Assembly (NCBI GenBank): GCA_963576565.1
Contig: OY755047.1
Span: 24,187,171 to 24,251,170, forward strand
Direction of reading: 5' to 3'
DNA length: 64,000 nucleotides
DNA from: Aspidapion aeneum
Lineage: Eukaryota > Arthropoda > Insecta > Coleoptera > Brentidae
The position numbers were made by a program, and so were the translations under genes. Under the pieces are notes generated by a model. The model did no database searches. It was not told where the DNA came from and saw nothing but the letters and a program-made list of their open reading frames with translations. This document shows positions 11,009 to 21,245 of this stretch, piece after piece (the stretch's first letter is position 1; every line of letters starts with the position of its first letter).

Positions 11009-14000
11009 ATGGCTCAGGCTACTGGTAGTGGTGACACAAAGTTCGATTCTTTTTACACTGAGGTAAGTGGGAAAATATGCTAAACAAAGGATTTTTAGGT
11101 TAGATTTTATGTTATGGAATAGTTTTAAATCTACAAAATGTTTGCAAAAAATATATTTTACCAAGATTTTACCGCATACAGAGCCACAAAGTTATGTTCT
11201 AAGCATTATATTTAGGGGAGCAGCGCCAGGACTATTAAGGGGAAAAATACTGTTCCATTATAGTCCAGTTTTTTAATCAAATTGACAGTAAAATGTGTTA
11301 AATTTCCTTTAAAAAAGATCTTCCTACTAAATTTTGAAAGAACACTGGAAACAATTATGTTTACAGGTTAAAGAAATTGAAAAAAGAGACTCAGTCTTAA
11401 CACCTGTACAGCAAATTGAAAGGCTGTTACGACCAGGAGCTACTTACCGTAACTTAAATCCATTTGATGTCCTACAAGTTGAACCAGATGCTTCTTTAGA
11501 AGAGATTAAAAGGAAATACAGAAGGTAAGAATAAATTTATTTTCTAAAAGTTACTTTTTATTAAATGCAGGTATATTTCCAAATTAACTATCAGTTAAAA
11601 AAAGGTCTACACTGCTCTGTAATATAATGACACTGTCATAGTTTTGTTAACTAGCTCTATAAATACCAATTAGTTGGCCTATACATGGTGTTTTACAACG
11701 TATCCAACCAAATTTAATAACAAGTTCTGGGCTACAAAAAAAGTAGATTGATGAAACAAAAATGTAATAAAAGTCCAAAAGAATATGAGGAAGTTTTATA
11801 ATCCTGGCAAAATTTCACATACAATCTTGTTAAAATATTTTGCTAGTTTTTAACTGATTTTCTATACTGAATATGAAACAGACCCTGTAAGACTATATCA
11901 AATCTCATAAAATACAGATTTTTTATCAGGCAAAGGTCTGTCTTGTAGATTATTGTAAAACATTCTTGAAACCACTAGGGAAAGTTAAATGAACCTTTTT
12001 ATTTTTTCAAAAGCCCTATATTTGCTTTTTTTTTGCCATAGCTTCTGTAACCCAGTGTGGTTAAAGTTTGATAAGTTGTGACACCCTGTAACCCATTTTG
12101 TAAAAATATGTTTAAGTTGTATTAAAAACACAGTAAAAAAATTATTAAAGTAATACATTTTAAAATAAAAAATTGTTTTATGCTGGGTTTTAGGGTGCAT
12201 TCTTAAATTATCTCTGTCTCTTTAACTCATTGAAAATAACATAAGGCTATCTCTCATTGTTTAGCCGTTAAATGTGTGCAAAATTTAACAAGAATTGTAA
12301 AGAAAAATGATTTTATTATGTTTTTGAATAAATAAGTACATACCTATATGTTACTAGATAATAAATAAAAATGATATTGTTTTGCCAAATGCCTTATTGT
12401 CAAATTAAATGTTTAGTTTAGAAGATAGAGAAAGCCCTGCTAGGCTACCAAATTAATATTTTCTATAATTTAAAATTTATATGAATCCTTACATGAATCT
12501 GTGGCATTTTGTTGTTATACCTCATAGGTTTCCAGATAAAAAATCAGGATGATGGTGGATAGGCTCAAAAACTAGTGAATTAAGCTAGCAGTGCTAATTT
12601 CCCAGAGTACTAAAATCTAAATAAACATCTTCAAGTATTAAAAAATTGTATGTTAGACCATTGGTTGTTGTACCCAATAGGTTATAAATTCCAATGCATC
12701 CAGGTAGAAATCCAGATAATGCTGAAAGCACTCAACAGCTACTGAATAAAGTTAGCAATGCCAATTTCCCATTGTACTAAAATCTAAATAAACATCTCCA
12801 AATATTCAAAATTTGTATGAATCTTTGAGACAATTTGTTGTTATGTCTGATATGTTATCAATCCTGGTGCATTCAGATAACAATCAGGATAATTCTAAAA
12901 AAGCTAAACAGTGACTAAATAAGGTTGGCAATGCCAATTTCCCAGAGTACTAAAATCCAAACATCTTCAAAGATTTTAAATTTGTATAAATCTTTGACAT
13001 TTTGTTGTACCTGATAGGTTATCAATCCTAGTGCATCCAGATAAAAATCAGGATGACTCTGAAAGAGCTCAACAGGCCTTTGAGGCTGTAAACAAAGCAT
13101 GGAAGACCCTGGAGAATGAGGAGACCAGGAAGAAATGTATGGATATTATCGAAGAAGCTGTGGGGAGGACTGATATAATGGTAATTAAATCATTTGAACA
13201 TTTGTTAAATTTTTTATTTAATTTAGATTAAAAGAATAAAACTAGGAACACATTTAAACTATAAATATGATACATCATTTTAAAGGACATATTAGCCAGA
13301 ATTCAAAAATAAAATCCTAAGGATAATATTAATTTATGTATGTTTTAAACAATAAAACAGTTTTTTTTTTCAAAAGTTATGTTTTTTTTTTCAATAAAAC
13401 TTAAAAATAGAAAGAAAAAAATGATTTGTGCCATATTCTTGGGCCTGTACTTAAATGTGCCACATTGCTCTAATTTAACGATTCCTTTATTTAAACGGTA
13501 ATATTAATGCTCAGAGTTTGCACAGTTTGAAAATGTTTAGAACAGCCCTTTTCTTTTTCACTTTTTAATAATAAAAGTTAAAAAAATTTAAGAAAATAAT
13601 TGTTAGGTCACAGAAAAACGTAAAAAAGCGAAAAAAGAAGGAAAAACGTCCATACCTGAAGACAACCCAGAAACATACAAGCACGCCATCTATGTTCTAA
13701 CAATGAAACTTTTCGCCGATTTGGAACGAAAACGAAGAGACTTGGCCGATAGAGATCAAGAAGAGAGAAAAAGAAAACGTGAACAAGAACTTCAAGAAGA
13801 AGAAGAACAAAAAGCTCAGAAAGAGTGGCAGAAAAACTTTGAGGTAAAAAAACTATAATTTTATTGTAACCACGAGTGTCTTATTAGCACGTTTGTATTG
13901 GCCATAATTACACTACTTGTACACAGATAGACAACCCAACAAACTTTATAACAGCAGCGGACAGATGGCTCTGCCATATATTCATGTAGTTCCAATGATG

Positions 14001-14438
14001 ACACGGCAGAGCCATCTGTCCGCTGCTGTTATGAAGTTTGTTGGGTTGCCTATCTGTGTACAAGTTTTGTAATCATTGGTATTGGCACATTTACGGTTTT
14101 AGGATAATAATGACGTGTCGATCGTAAATAATGAGATGGCGCTTGACATGTCAAGAAACTTTAGTTCAGAATTAAACCGATTGACACAAGAAATAATAAA
14201 ATTTAGAAGAAAATGAAACAGATTGATAATTTTCAAAACTTTTCAAGTTTTTCAAATTTAAAAAAAAAATAATTTTAGAAATTTTGAAATCTTTAAATTC
14301 TTTTTTTTTTGGTAGGAATCGCGACAAAATAGAGTAGACAGTTGGCATGTTTTTCAACAAAAGTCCAAAAGCAAAGGTAGTACCAGCAAAAAGATCAAAG
14401 TTTTTAGACCGCCCAAAAACAAACCAGAGTCCAGGTAA
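11009..14438 (+). CDS. DNAJC8: DnaJ homolog subfamily C member 8 (complete, five exons)
   Basis: Exons are 11,009-11,062, 11,367-11,524, 13,018-13,180, 13,607-13,843 and 14,316-14,438, all with GT-AG borders and a continuous frame. They give 244 residues, close to the 253 of human DNAJC8. The start ATG is in AAACATGG context. Residues about 49-105 form the J domain (NPFDVLQVEPDASLEEIKRK, then HPDK at 77-80); the HPD tripeptide that stimulates Hsp70 ATPase is intact and sits at the start of exon 3. Residues 126-204 are a highly charged Lys/Glu/Arg helix, and the tail has the RVDSW motif typical of the family. DNAJC8 is a nuclear, spliceosome-associated co-chaperone. The last exon ends AGG TAA; the AG|GTAA there resembles a donor, but the in-frame TAA ends the protein at the length expected for the family. 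Intron 2 carries decayed exon-3 copies and intron 4 a 151-bp hairpin. Confidence 0.95.
12491..13017 (+). repeat. Three decayed tandem copies of the DNAJC8 HPD exon and flanks
   Basis: Units of about 165-170 bp start near 12,495, 12,655 and 12,825. Each contains a TTTGTTGT...ATAG-like acceptor, then sequence matching the first ~95 bases of exon 3 (13,018 onward), then a shared tail with CCAATTTCCC and GTACTAAAATC. In the copies the HPD codons are lost or changed and stops are present (a TAG in the second, a TGA in the third), so they cannot encode the J domain. The functional exon is the last in the series. Confidence 0.85.
13915..14065. repeat. 151-bp hairpin (foldback) in DNAJC8 intron 4
   Basis: Arms of about 60 bp starting ACTTGTACACAGATAG and ending CTATCTGTGTACAAGT are almost identical when folded, around a ~29-bp loop. 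The homology extends weakly outward to ATTAC/GTAAT. No coding capacity. The transcript of this intron would form a long near-perfect stem. Confidence 0.85.
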
Positions 14439-14480
14439 AATTTATTTATAGACATTATTAGCCTTAATTTAAAATAGTTT

Positions 14481-15963
14481 CGTTCCATCATCGCGTGCGA
14501 CAGTCATAAAACGGTACGAAAAATCCTTTTTGCGTTCCAGGTCGACGTTGTACTGTTATCAGACAGTCAGTTTTCCGTTCCATCAAGCCACTTAAACAGG
14601 TTTCGGACTCCTCTGAAATACAAGCATTGAAGACAGGCGCATTAGAAATGATTGCTCTCTCTCTCTCTTTACTTTGCCTGTGTTTATCATATGTTGCACT
14701 GGAAAAATTGTATGTAAAACACACACATTTCTAGTTTACAATCACCTGAGATAAAAATATACTATAAAATTACATTAAATTTACATTTCTCTGAGAAAAT
14801 TAAAAAAACAGTGAATAACTCAAAAAATTAAATTGCTTTTCTTACCAATTCCGAACGAGTCTCGTCCTTCTGACGGAATATCCGTATTTTAAAGCAGAAA
14901 TGTCTAGCATACCGTTAGAAAGGTAATCAACTAAAGAAGTTTTTAAAAGAAAATGAAGTTCTCAATTGTCGATACTTTTTTTGATTTTTAATTTTGAAAT
15001 TGATTTTTTTTCACGAAATCACTAATGTTCTTCAATAGAAAAACTCGTATGTCCCTTAGGTACATCAATTTTAACAAATCTATTAATTAGTTGAAGAAGC
15101 ATAAGATTAGAAAATTATTTTAAAAAATGGTGCTTTTCCAGACATTAATGAAAAGCTTAAGAGGGTTTAAAGGTGAGATTTTGGATAATTTGAGAAAAAA
15201 AATTTTAAAATTCATATCTTTTTAACCGTGACTCTTAGGACCCAAGTTCCAAGGTTGAAAAGGTAGCAAATGACCCCAACAATATCCCAAAAAATTTTGA
15301 CGGTTCATGTGCCGAACACCCTGTATATACCTACCAAAGTACAAGCTAAATAATATGATTTTCCTAACTTCTTAGAAGTATCACGATCTCTATTTCCTAA
15401 AAATGAATAAAATTACAAAAACTTTGTGAATATTAAGGCTTTCTATAATATGTAGGTAATTTCACAAATATTTTGTAAAAATCAAATTACAAAATACAAA
15501 TAAATAAATATATTCATTTCACATAAAACTTGTGATATTAGAAAAAATAAATATTTTTTCACAAGTTTCGGCCAAAAATATGTGATAATGCAAGTTCGTT
15601 TTAATTTTTGATATATTTAGTTTATTAGGCAGTCTGTAGTGGTTTATAGTTTGTGTATATAAATTAAATTAATGAAATTTTATGTGCATTTTAAAGAACT
15701 AAAATTAAAAATATATTATGTAATCCTTTCTGTGTGCAACTTTAATTTCGTGCTCTCGAATTCATACGTTGCCTTCGATCTATCTTTACGCGAGATGATC
15801 AAACCTACTCTTTCTTTTAGTCACGTCAAAGCATTCGGTTTTTGGACAGTTATTTGGTCGTTCCATCTAACCAAAACCGTTTTAAAACAGTCCTCGTACT
15901 GCATTGCGCGGGCTTTGGGATTTTTTGGACTGTTTTATGACTGTCGAACGGCCTGATGGAACA
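14481..15963. mobile_element. 1.5-kb element with imperfect TIRs (GTTCCATCA...CGACAGTCATAAAAC)
   Basis: GTTCCATCATCGCGTGCGAC at 14,481 is mirrored by a block ending TGATGGAAC at about 15,963. The inverted match is about 30-45 bp and shares GACAGTCATAAAAC. A second nested CGTTCCATC word faces inward from each side. The AT-rich interior has no transposase. No clear target duplication, so the assignment is tentative. It begins 43 bases after the DNAJC8 stop. Confidence 0.5.
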
Positions 15964-18110
15964 TTGCTAATATAAGTAAAGAAAAGGAGTTTCTTGATTC
16001 CTTTTGTGATTTTTTTCGTTATATTTCTAGATAGTTTTGATGAAATGAAGTAATTTTACTGTTGAGATACTTAGTAAACTTTTTTGTCAAAATACATTTT
16101 TGGTTTGAAAATAACACCATAAGATGTTGAGTTTATTGATAAGCAATAAAATATTAAATAATGAAGAAAAGCTTTTAATTTGGAGAAAATCCAAAATTTC
16201 ACTTTGTGAAGTGTCAAAACATATTTGCCAAATAATTTTTTGGAAATATTTTAATGTTTTGGGATTTTTTTTTGTTCTAAATGATATGTGATGCATAAAT
16301 AATTTTGTTTAAAAAGTATAAGGCACCACACAGAACCAAATACAGGTTGATTTTTATAGACCTACCTAGCTATAACTTCGATATTTGCTGTAGAAAGATA
16401 AAATAAAAACTGAATTAAATGATGGAGTATATACAAAAATTAAACAATTTGTTTAAATTGAACACCGTTTATGTATGTATGTTTTTATTTTTGAAATTTA
16501 TAAGAACTTCCAAGGTAACATTTTTGCTTACAATTGGGTAAACTTTACTTAGAACAGAAAAGTAATTTTTCCCTATAGAAAATTAGTAGGTTAAAAAAGA
16601 GGAAAATTTCCCGACATTTTGACAAAAACCAAGGTAATTTGGAGGGAGAAAGTAGGTAATTAGCACAGTTTGTCTTTCAAGTTGCCTAGATGAGACTTTG
16701 ACCAAGGTTTGGACAATATGTCCCATATGGTTTAAAGTAACTCAAAATGCCTTCTGGTGTCTTGTTTTGGGCCGCCCTCTATATATGTCAGAATAGAAAG
16801 AAATTAAAATATTTTTAAATAAAAATTTGTATTTTTTTAAATTTATGACCAAATGTTGATGTTTGGTCATAAAAGCAATTTAGTTACATCGCTTTACAAA
16901 ATTATTGGAATTGTTTAAGTAAAATTAGCAAAAAGAACAAAAAACGTCTGCCCTTTTTTCGCGAACATCGTCTTAGAGGTTGCTTTTACCATTATTTTCG
17001 TGCGAGGGCCTTTTCTTCAACCGTTTCCCTATCTTCCTCTATGGACAGCCGGCTTTATAGGTTATTAACATTTTGCGATGTTTAAATTAATCAATGCACA
17101 AAACGATGGCATTTTAAGTATTTTTTTTAGTTTTTGGTGAAATTAATGTTTCATTGATGTCCTCTAGCTAAAATGGCTGCGGTGTTGTGACGTCATCTGA
17201 AAGTGATCTGCGAAAAACTAGCGAAACTAACCAACTTTAGTTAAATAAAATGTTAGGTTATGTCAACACTCCCACACAGCATAGTCTGTCACCACTACTC
17301 TCTGAAAGGGCTGTGTTTTCCGTTTTCTTGTTTTCAAACCCTCGTACGTTTTTTTATTAGGACAAAATAAAGTGCAAGTTTTAACCTAGGTAACGCCGAA
17401 GTTTCCTTATGGTTAAATAAAATAGAAGATTTACCTATATAGTTGAACGATGCGTTTTAGGTCGAACTTATTTGTTAAAAATAATAATTTGCAACCTGTA
17501 ACTTAACCTTTAATCAATTAATTCAGGACAAAAATAAGTAACTCTAACTTACGTAGCAAACCCATAAAGTTCTTAACTTTCAAGAAGGTTTTAAGGTAAA
17601 GATTAACACTGTTTTACAAGCTATATGGTCTTAAAAATGCTCACGACAATCGAGAACCTTAAAGTAGAATATTAGGTCAGGCTTTGCACAAATTGTCTCC
17701 TCCCTTGGCCTTTATAGCTGAAACGAGTTTGAGGACTTACAAGTTTTTCCTAAACTAATTCTTCAAAATTTCTTGTCTATAAAAATAACGATTTCTTGGG
17801 TTATTTGTACCAGTTTATGACATATCCTACAAAACTTTAACTTCGAAGTAATTTTTTTAAGGAAAAAACATATGATTGGAAATTTCCAACCCTTCAGCTT
17901 GCCAATATGCCCTAAAATGTTACTTGGGTTATCTTTTCAAAAATACCACAATAACAAAATTTTCTTTATTTTTATTTTTGTTTTTAGTTCATTTTATTGG
18001 AGTAATAGAAACATATAGAAAAATATTACTAAAATTTCAAATTTGGGGTTTTTCATCCTCTTTATGAGTAGAATAAATGTACAAAAATTATCAAAAGCCG
18101 TGAGATGGTC
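15964..18110. other. Intergenic, nothing recognised
   Basis: AT-rich, with short repeats such as ATGTTTGGTCATAAA. Small open frames here have no recognisable content or splice context. A TGACGTCAT-containing segment lies near 17,188. Confidence 0.4.
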
Positions 18111-18149
18111 TGGTTAACCTCCATTTTTATCTTCCTAGCATGATCGTTG

Positions 18150-18260
18150 TGACGTCTGTCACTGTGTTCTAAACCGCTGAACCGATTTTGATGAAATTTA
18201 CAGGTAACGTACTGTACAATACAGTAAAGAGCTGATTAGATTTTGGTCAAAATCCATTAA
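18150..18260 (-). repeat. Family A repeat fragment (inverted)
   Basis: CTAAACCGCTGAACCGATTTTGATGAAATTTAC and the following AGCTGATTAGATTTTGG words match the inverted middle of family A. It abuts the Penelope-like element. Confidence 0.6.
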
Positions 18261-18299
18261 TGCTAATGACAGTTTTTTGTCATACAAATTGTGAAAGGC

Positions 18300-18875
18300 T
18301 TTCGCGGCCATCGTCCAATGGTGGGTGTGCTTTCGGACTGTTCGGTTGTCGTCGCTGGAAATTCGTTCTCGACGAATTCTTCAGGGGTATACCGCATTCC
18401 CTGTACCTGTTGTCTACATCGGAACAACCAAACGGTCCGTAAACAATCAAAGAACACAATGCCAACTGTCGACTCGGACATACGGAAAAATCCGCAGTTC
18501 TCTGCGCCTCCTCTTCTTACTATCCAAGACTCTATAGAGAAGCAATCGAAATTCATAAACACCAGCAGAACTTCAACAGATCTGAAGAAACTCTTAAAAT
18601 TAACAGAACATGGGTACCGGTTCTTAAAAACACTAAACGGCTCGCTTACAACAACAAAACTGAATCTCGGGAAAGTGACCAATCACCGACCAGCTCTAAT
18701 ATAAGCCCCGCCCACCATAGCGTATATAACCTGCGCCCGCGACAGACTAACCACCAGTCTTCGAGAAGCCGACAAACAGTCAACATCTCCTGAAGATGCC
18801 ATCCACTGATGGCGAAACGTCGAGAACGAATTTCCAGCGACGACGGCCGAAGAGCCCGAAAACACACCCACTAGT
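18300..18875 (+). mobile_element. 5'-truncated Penelope-like element with GIY-YIG endonuclease remnant
   Basis: Read on the plus strand, GVYRIPCTC (about 18,384) and, after a frameshift, VYIGTTKRSV (about 18,412) are the two halves of a GIY-YIG nuclease core. A third in-frame block from about 18,525 holds REAIEIHKHQQNFNR and INRTWVPVL, the conserved C-terminal segment of Penelope-like endonucleases, and ends with TGA at 18,791. The two ends of the piece are inverted copies of a GTCGTCGCTGGAAATTCG-containing block of about 57 bp, as expected of Penelope pLTR remnants. The frameshifts and loss of the reverse transcriptase make it dead. Confidence 0.85.
18790..18821 (+). ncRNA. Hammerhead-ribozyme-like core in the Penelope terminal repeat
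   Basis: CTGAAGA fits the CUGANGA box. It is followed by GCCATC-CACT-GATGGC, a perfect 6-bp stem with a 4-base loop, then GAAA and CGTC. Hammerhead motifs in Penelope terminal repeats are established knowledge. Stem III would be very short here, so self-cleavage as a monomer is uncertain. The box overlaps the endonuclease stop codon. Confidence 0.55.
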
Positions 18876-18929
18876 TTTTTGTCAGTTTAAAAATTATAAA
18901 TATGCCAACTTTGTACTGCACCTACTACT

Positions 18930-19250
18930 ACTATGTCGGTTTAGAACGTTGTCCGACGCCTATTCTCCACCTCCTTCGATCCTGACAATCATCTGTCAGG
19001 TTTTTTTTGACTCATTGATCTTTGGATTGACTGTTGCCATTCTAGTTTAGGACGCCCTCTTTTTCTGCGCCCTATTGGTTGCCATTCTAGAACCTGCTTT
19101 AGTAATCTTTCGGCGTTTATCCGTTGTACATGGGCGTACCATCAGTTGTCATTTAGTAATGTCATCCGTTATGCTTTCCTCGATTCCCATTCTTTCTTTT
19201 ATGAACTGTGTACTGTACCTACATTCATTTAAACATAAACTAAAAGGGGA
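18930..19250 (-). mobile_element. LINE type 1 fragment, 3' end with TAG-repeat tail
   Basis: On the minus strand this carries the C-terminal block with AERLLKQVLEWQPIGRR and GRPKLEWQQSIQRS. It ends in CCGACATAGTAGTAGTAGG, a short TAG-repeat tail also seen at 26,630-26,645. Confidence 0.8.
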
Positions 19251-19259
19251 TATATAAAA

Positions 19260-20470
19260 ATTAAAGGCAACAGTTTGGGTAAAAAACATTTATTTGAATA
19301 ATACTATTTTAATGTATTCTTAACATTATACGAAAATATATATATCGCGTTTATACATAACCTTATAAAACCTTAGATCAATATGCATTTGTTATGGTTA
19401 AAAATCGATAATAGCTAGGTTCTATTGAACCTACTATAGCTTGATAATAGCTAAGTTTGTGAAACTTCACAAAATTAACATTCACCATAACACACACATT
19501 ACAACACGAGAGTAAGAATACTATATCATTTTAAACATATCCTTTTACTAAACATCTTTATAGGTAGTATATTAGAATATAGCGATTTTTTTAACGTAAT
19601 GTGGGGAGGCATTTTTTTTCCTTTTTGATCTGCAACTGTGCCCCTACACATAGTATAAAAAAACACATAGTATAAAAAAATATTATGTTTTCTATAGCTG
19701 TTTCATACAGGTATCGTTTGTTTTTGCGTTCATCGATTTTAAGTGCTTAGCTTAGGCGTCGTCCTTGTCACTGAACTATATTACGCAATGTACCCACTGT
19801 GCAAATGGGCGGGGCGAATATTGCAATTCTCAGGCCCCATAGTTCTGCGCTAAGCTAGGGCGTTGCTTATAAGTTTGACATTAAGATGTTGGTAAAGTTA
19901 GGTTTAAAATGATGTAATCTTAAAACCATTTATTTGTTAATTTAATACACAATTAACAGATTTTAAAATTGAAAGTCTTAAAGTGTAAGTATGGTAAATA
20001 TACTTTAAAATACAACATTTTTTTTATATATTTTTTTTCAGAAAGGAAGCCATATTTTCTTATTATTAGGTACACTAAATGGGCAACATCACATTGACAT
20101 TTATTAAAAATTTTGTTCCCTCGTGGAACAAGGAAAATCACAATTATTTATTAAGTATTAAAAAAGTTTAAAAATATGATTTAAAAAATTTTTAAAATTG
20201 TAAATTGAAAGGGATATAAAAGAATTTTTTAAAAAGGATATGTATACATTAAGTATGTACAAATTTTTTATATAATTTTTGGAAGCCAGTGGATTTGGAA
20301 TTGTTAATTTGGAATGCTTAGAAATTGTTTACAATGGGAGTGGATTAAAACTCACTAAATAAAAAAAATATTTTTCTATCGGATTGATTCAATGAATTTA
20401 TAACATATTTTTATTCTGTCCATTTTTTTCTGTAAAACATCATAATTTTTTTACAGCTTGTTCCAGCCTT
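19260..20470. other. Intergenic, nothing recognised
   Basis: Very AT-rich. No splice-bordered coding segment or repeat boundary seen. Confidence 0.4.
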
Positions 20471-20474
20471 GGCT

Positions 20475-21090
20475 GATTCTTGCGTCATGTACAGGATGAC
20501 GACTTTAAATAGAATGCTGCCTCTAGCGAATTATCATTTGGTTGGTGAAAAAAACACACTTTAATTGGGTTTTTTAAGGGCTTTTATCCAAACAATGGCA
20601 CCGAAATATTTTTTTTTGTAAAAGCTTATAAAAACGGAATTACAACGGTATAAAGTTAATCAATTAAAATCTCAAAAAATGTTTTTTCAAGTTTTTCAAT
20701 TTTTGACTTTTGGACCTAATTTGGAAGCTTATGAACAAAGAATAACAACTAAATAATTTCTTAAACACACCTATATAAAAATGCCTAGTAATGATTGACG
20801 TGTTTTTGTTCTTTTTCCAAAAAACCAAAGGTCAAAAAATTAAAAAGTATATTTTTTGACATTTTAATTGACGTTCATATGTCAAAAAAACTGACTGCTT
20901 GTTTTTCTTTTTTTGATAAGCTTTCATACATACTAGAAGGTTGTATGTGAGTAGACCCTTTTCGGGGTTCCGACCAAAATTTTTTTTCATATGGCATAAG
21001 GCCTGTGAAAAAACTTTTTTCATAAAAACAAATATCAACCTGCTAAAGTCAGCGTTTTATTTAAAGTTGCCACACTGTTCCTGTATGTAA
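20475..21090. mobile_element. ~600-bp palindromic-tip element, family C, copy 1
   Basis: GAATGCTGCCTCTAGCGA near the left end is mirrored by CTGCTAAAGTCAGCG near the right. The interior carries GTGAGTAGACCCTTTTCGGGG and a CATATGTCAAAAAAACTGA word. A second copy lies at 33,213-33,920 with GACGCTGCCTCCAGTGAG and CCGCTAGAGGCAGCG tips. No coding capacity. Confidence 0.65.
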
Positions 21091-21245
21091 ATTGTTGAAA
21101 AATGGTAAACCTTTGCAGAACTCTACTTACAAAAATATAAAAACCAACCATACATATTAACACAAACAATTAAAATAAATCAGAATCAGTAAAAGCTAGA
21201 ACACTAAGTACATAATGTTTAGTTTTTGGCCCAATATCAATAAAC

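Noticed and set aside
14431..14440. Splice donor (CCAG|GTAAAA) at the end of DNAJC8 exon 5
   Set aside because: The in-frame TAA two bases into the putative intron ends the protein at the length and motif expected for DNAJC8, so it is read as the stop.
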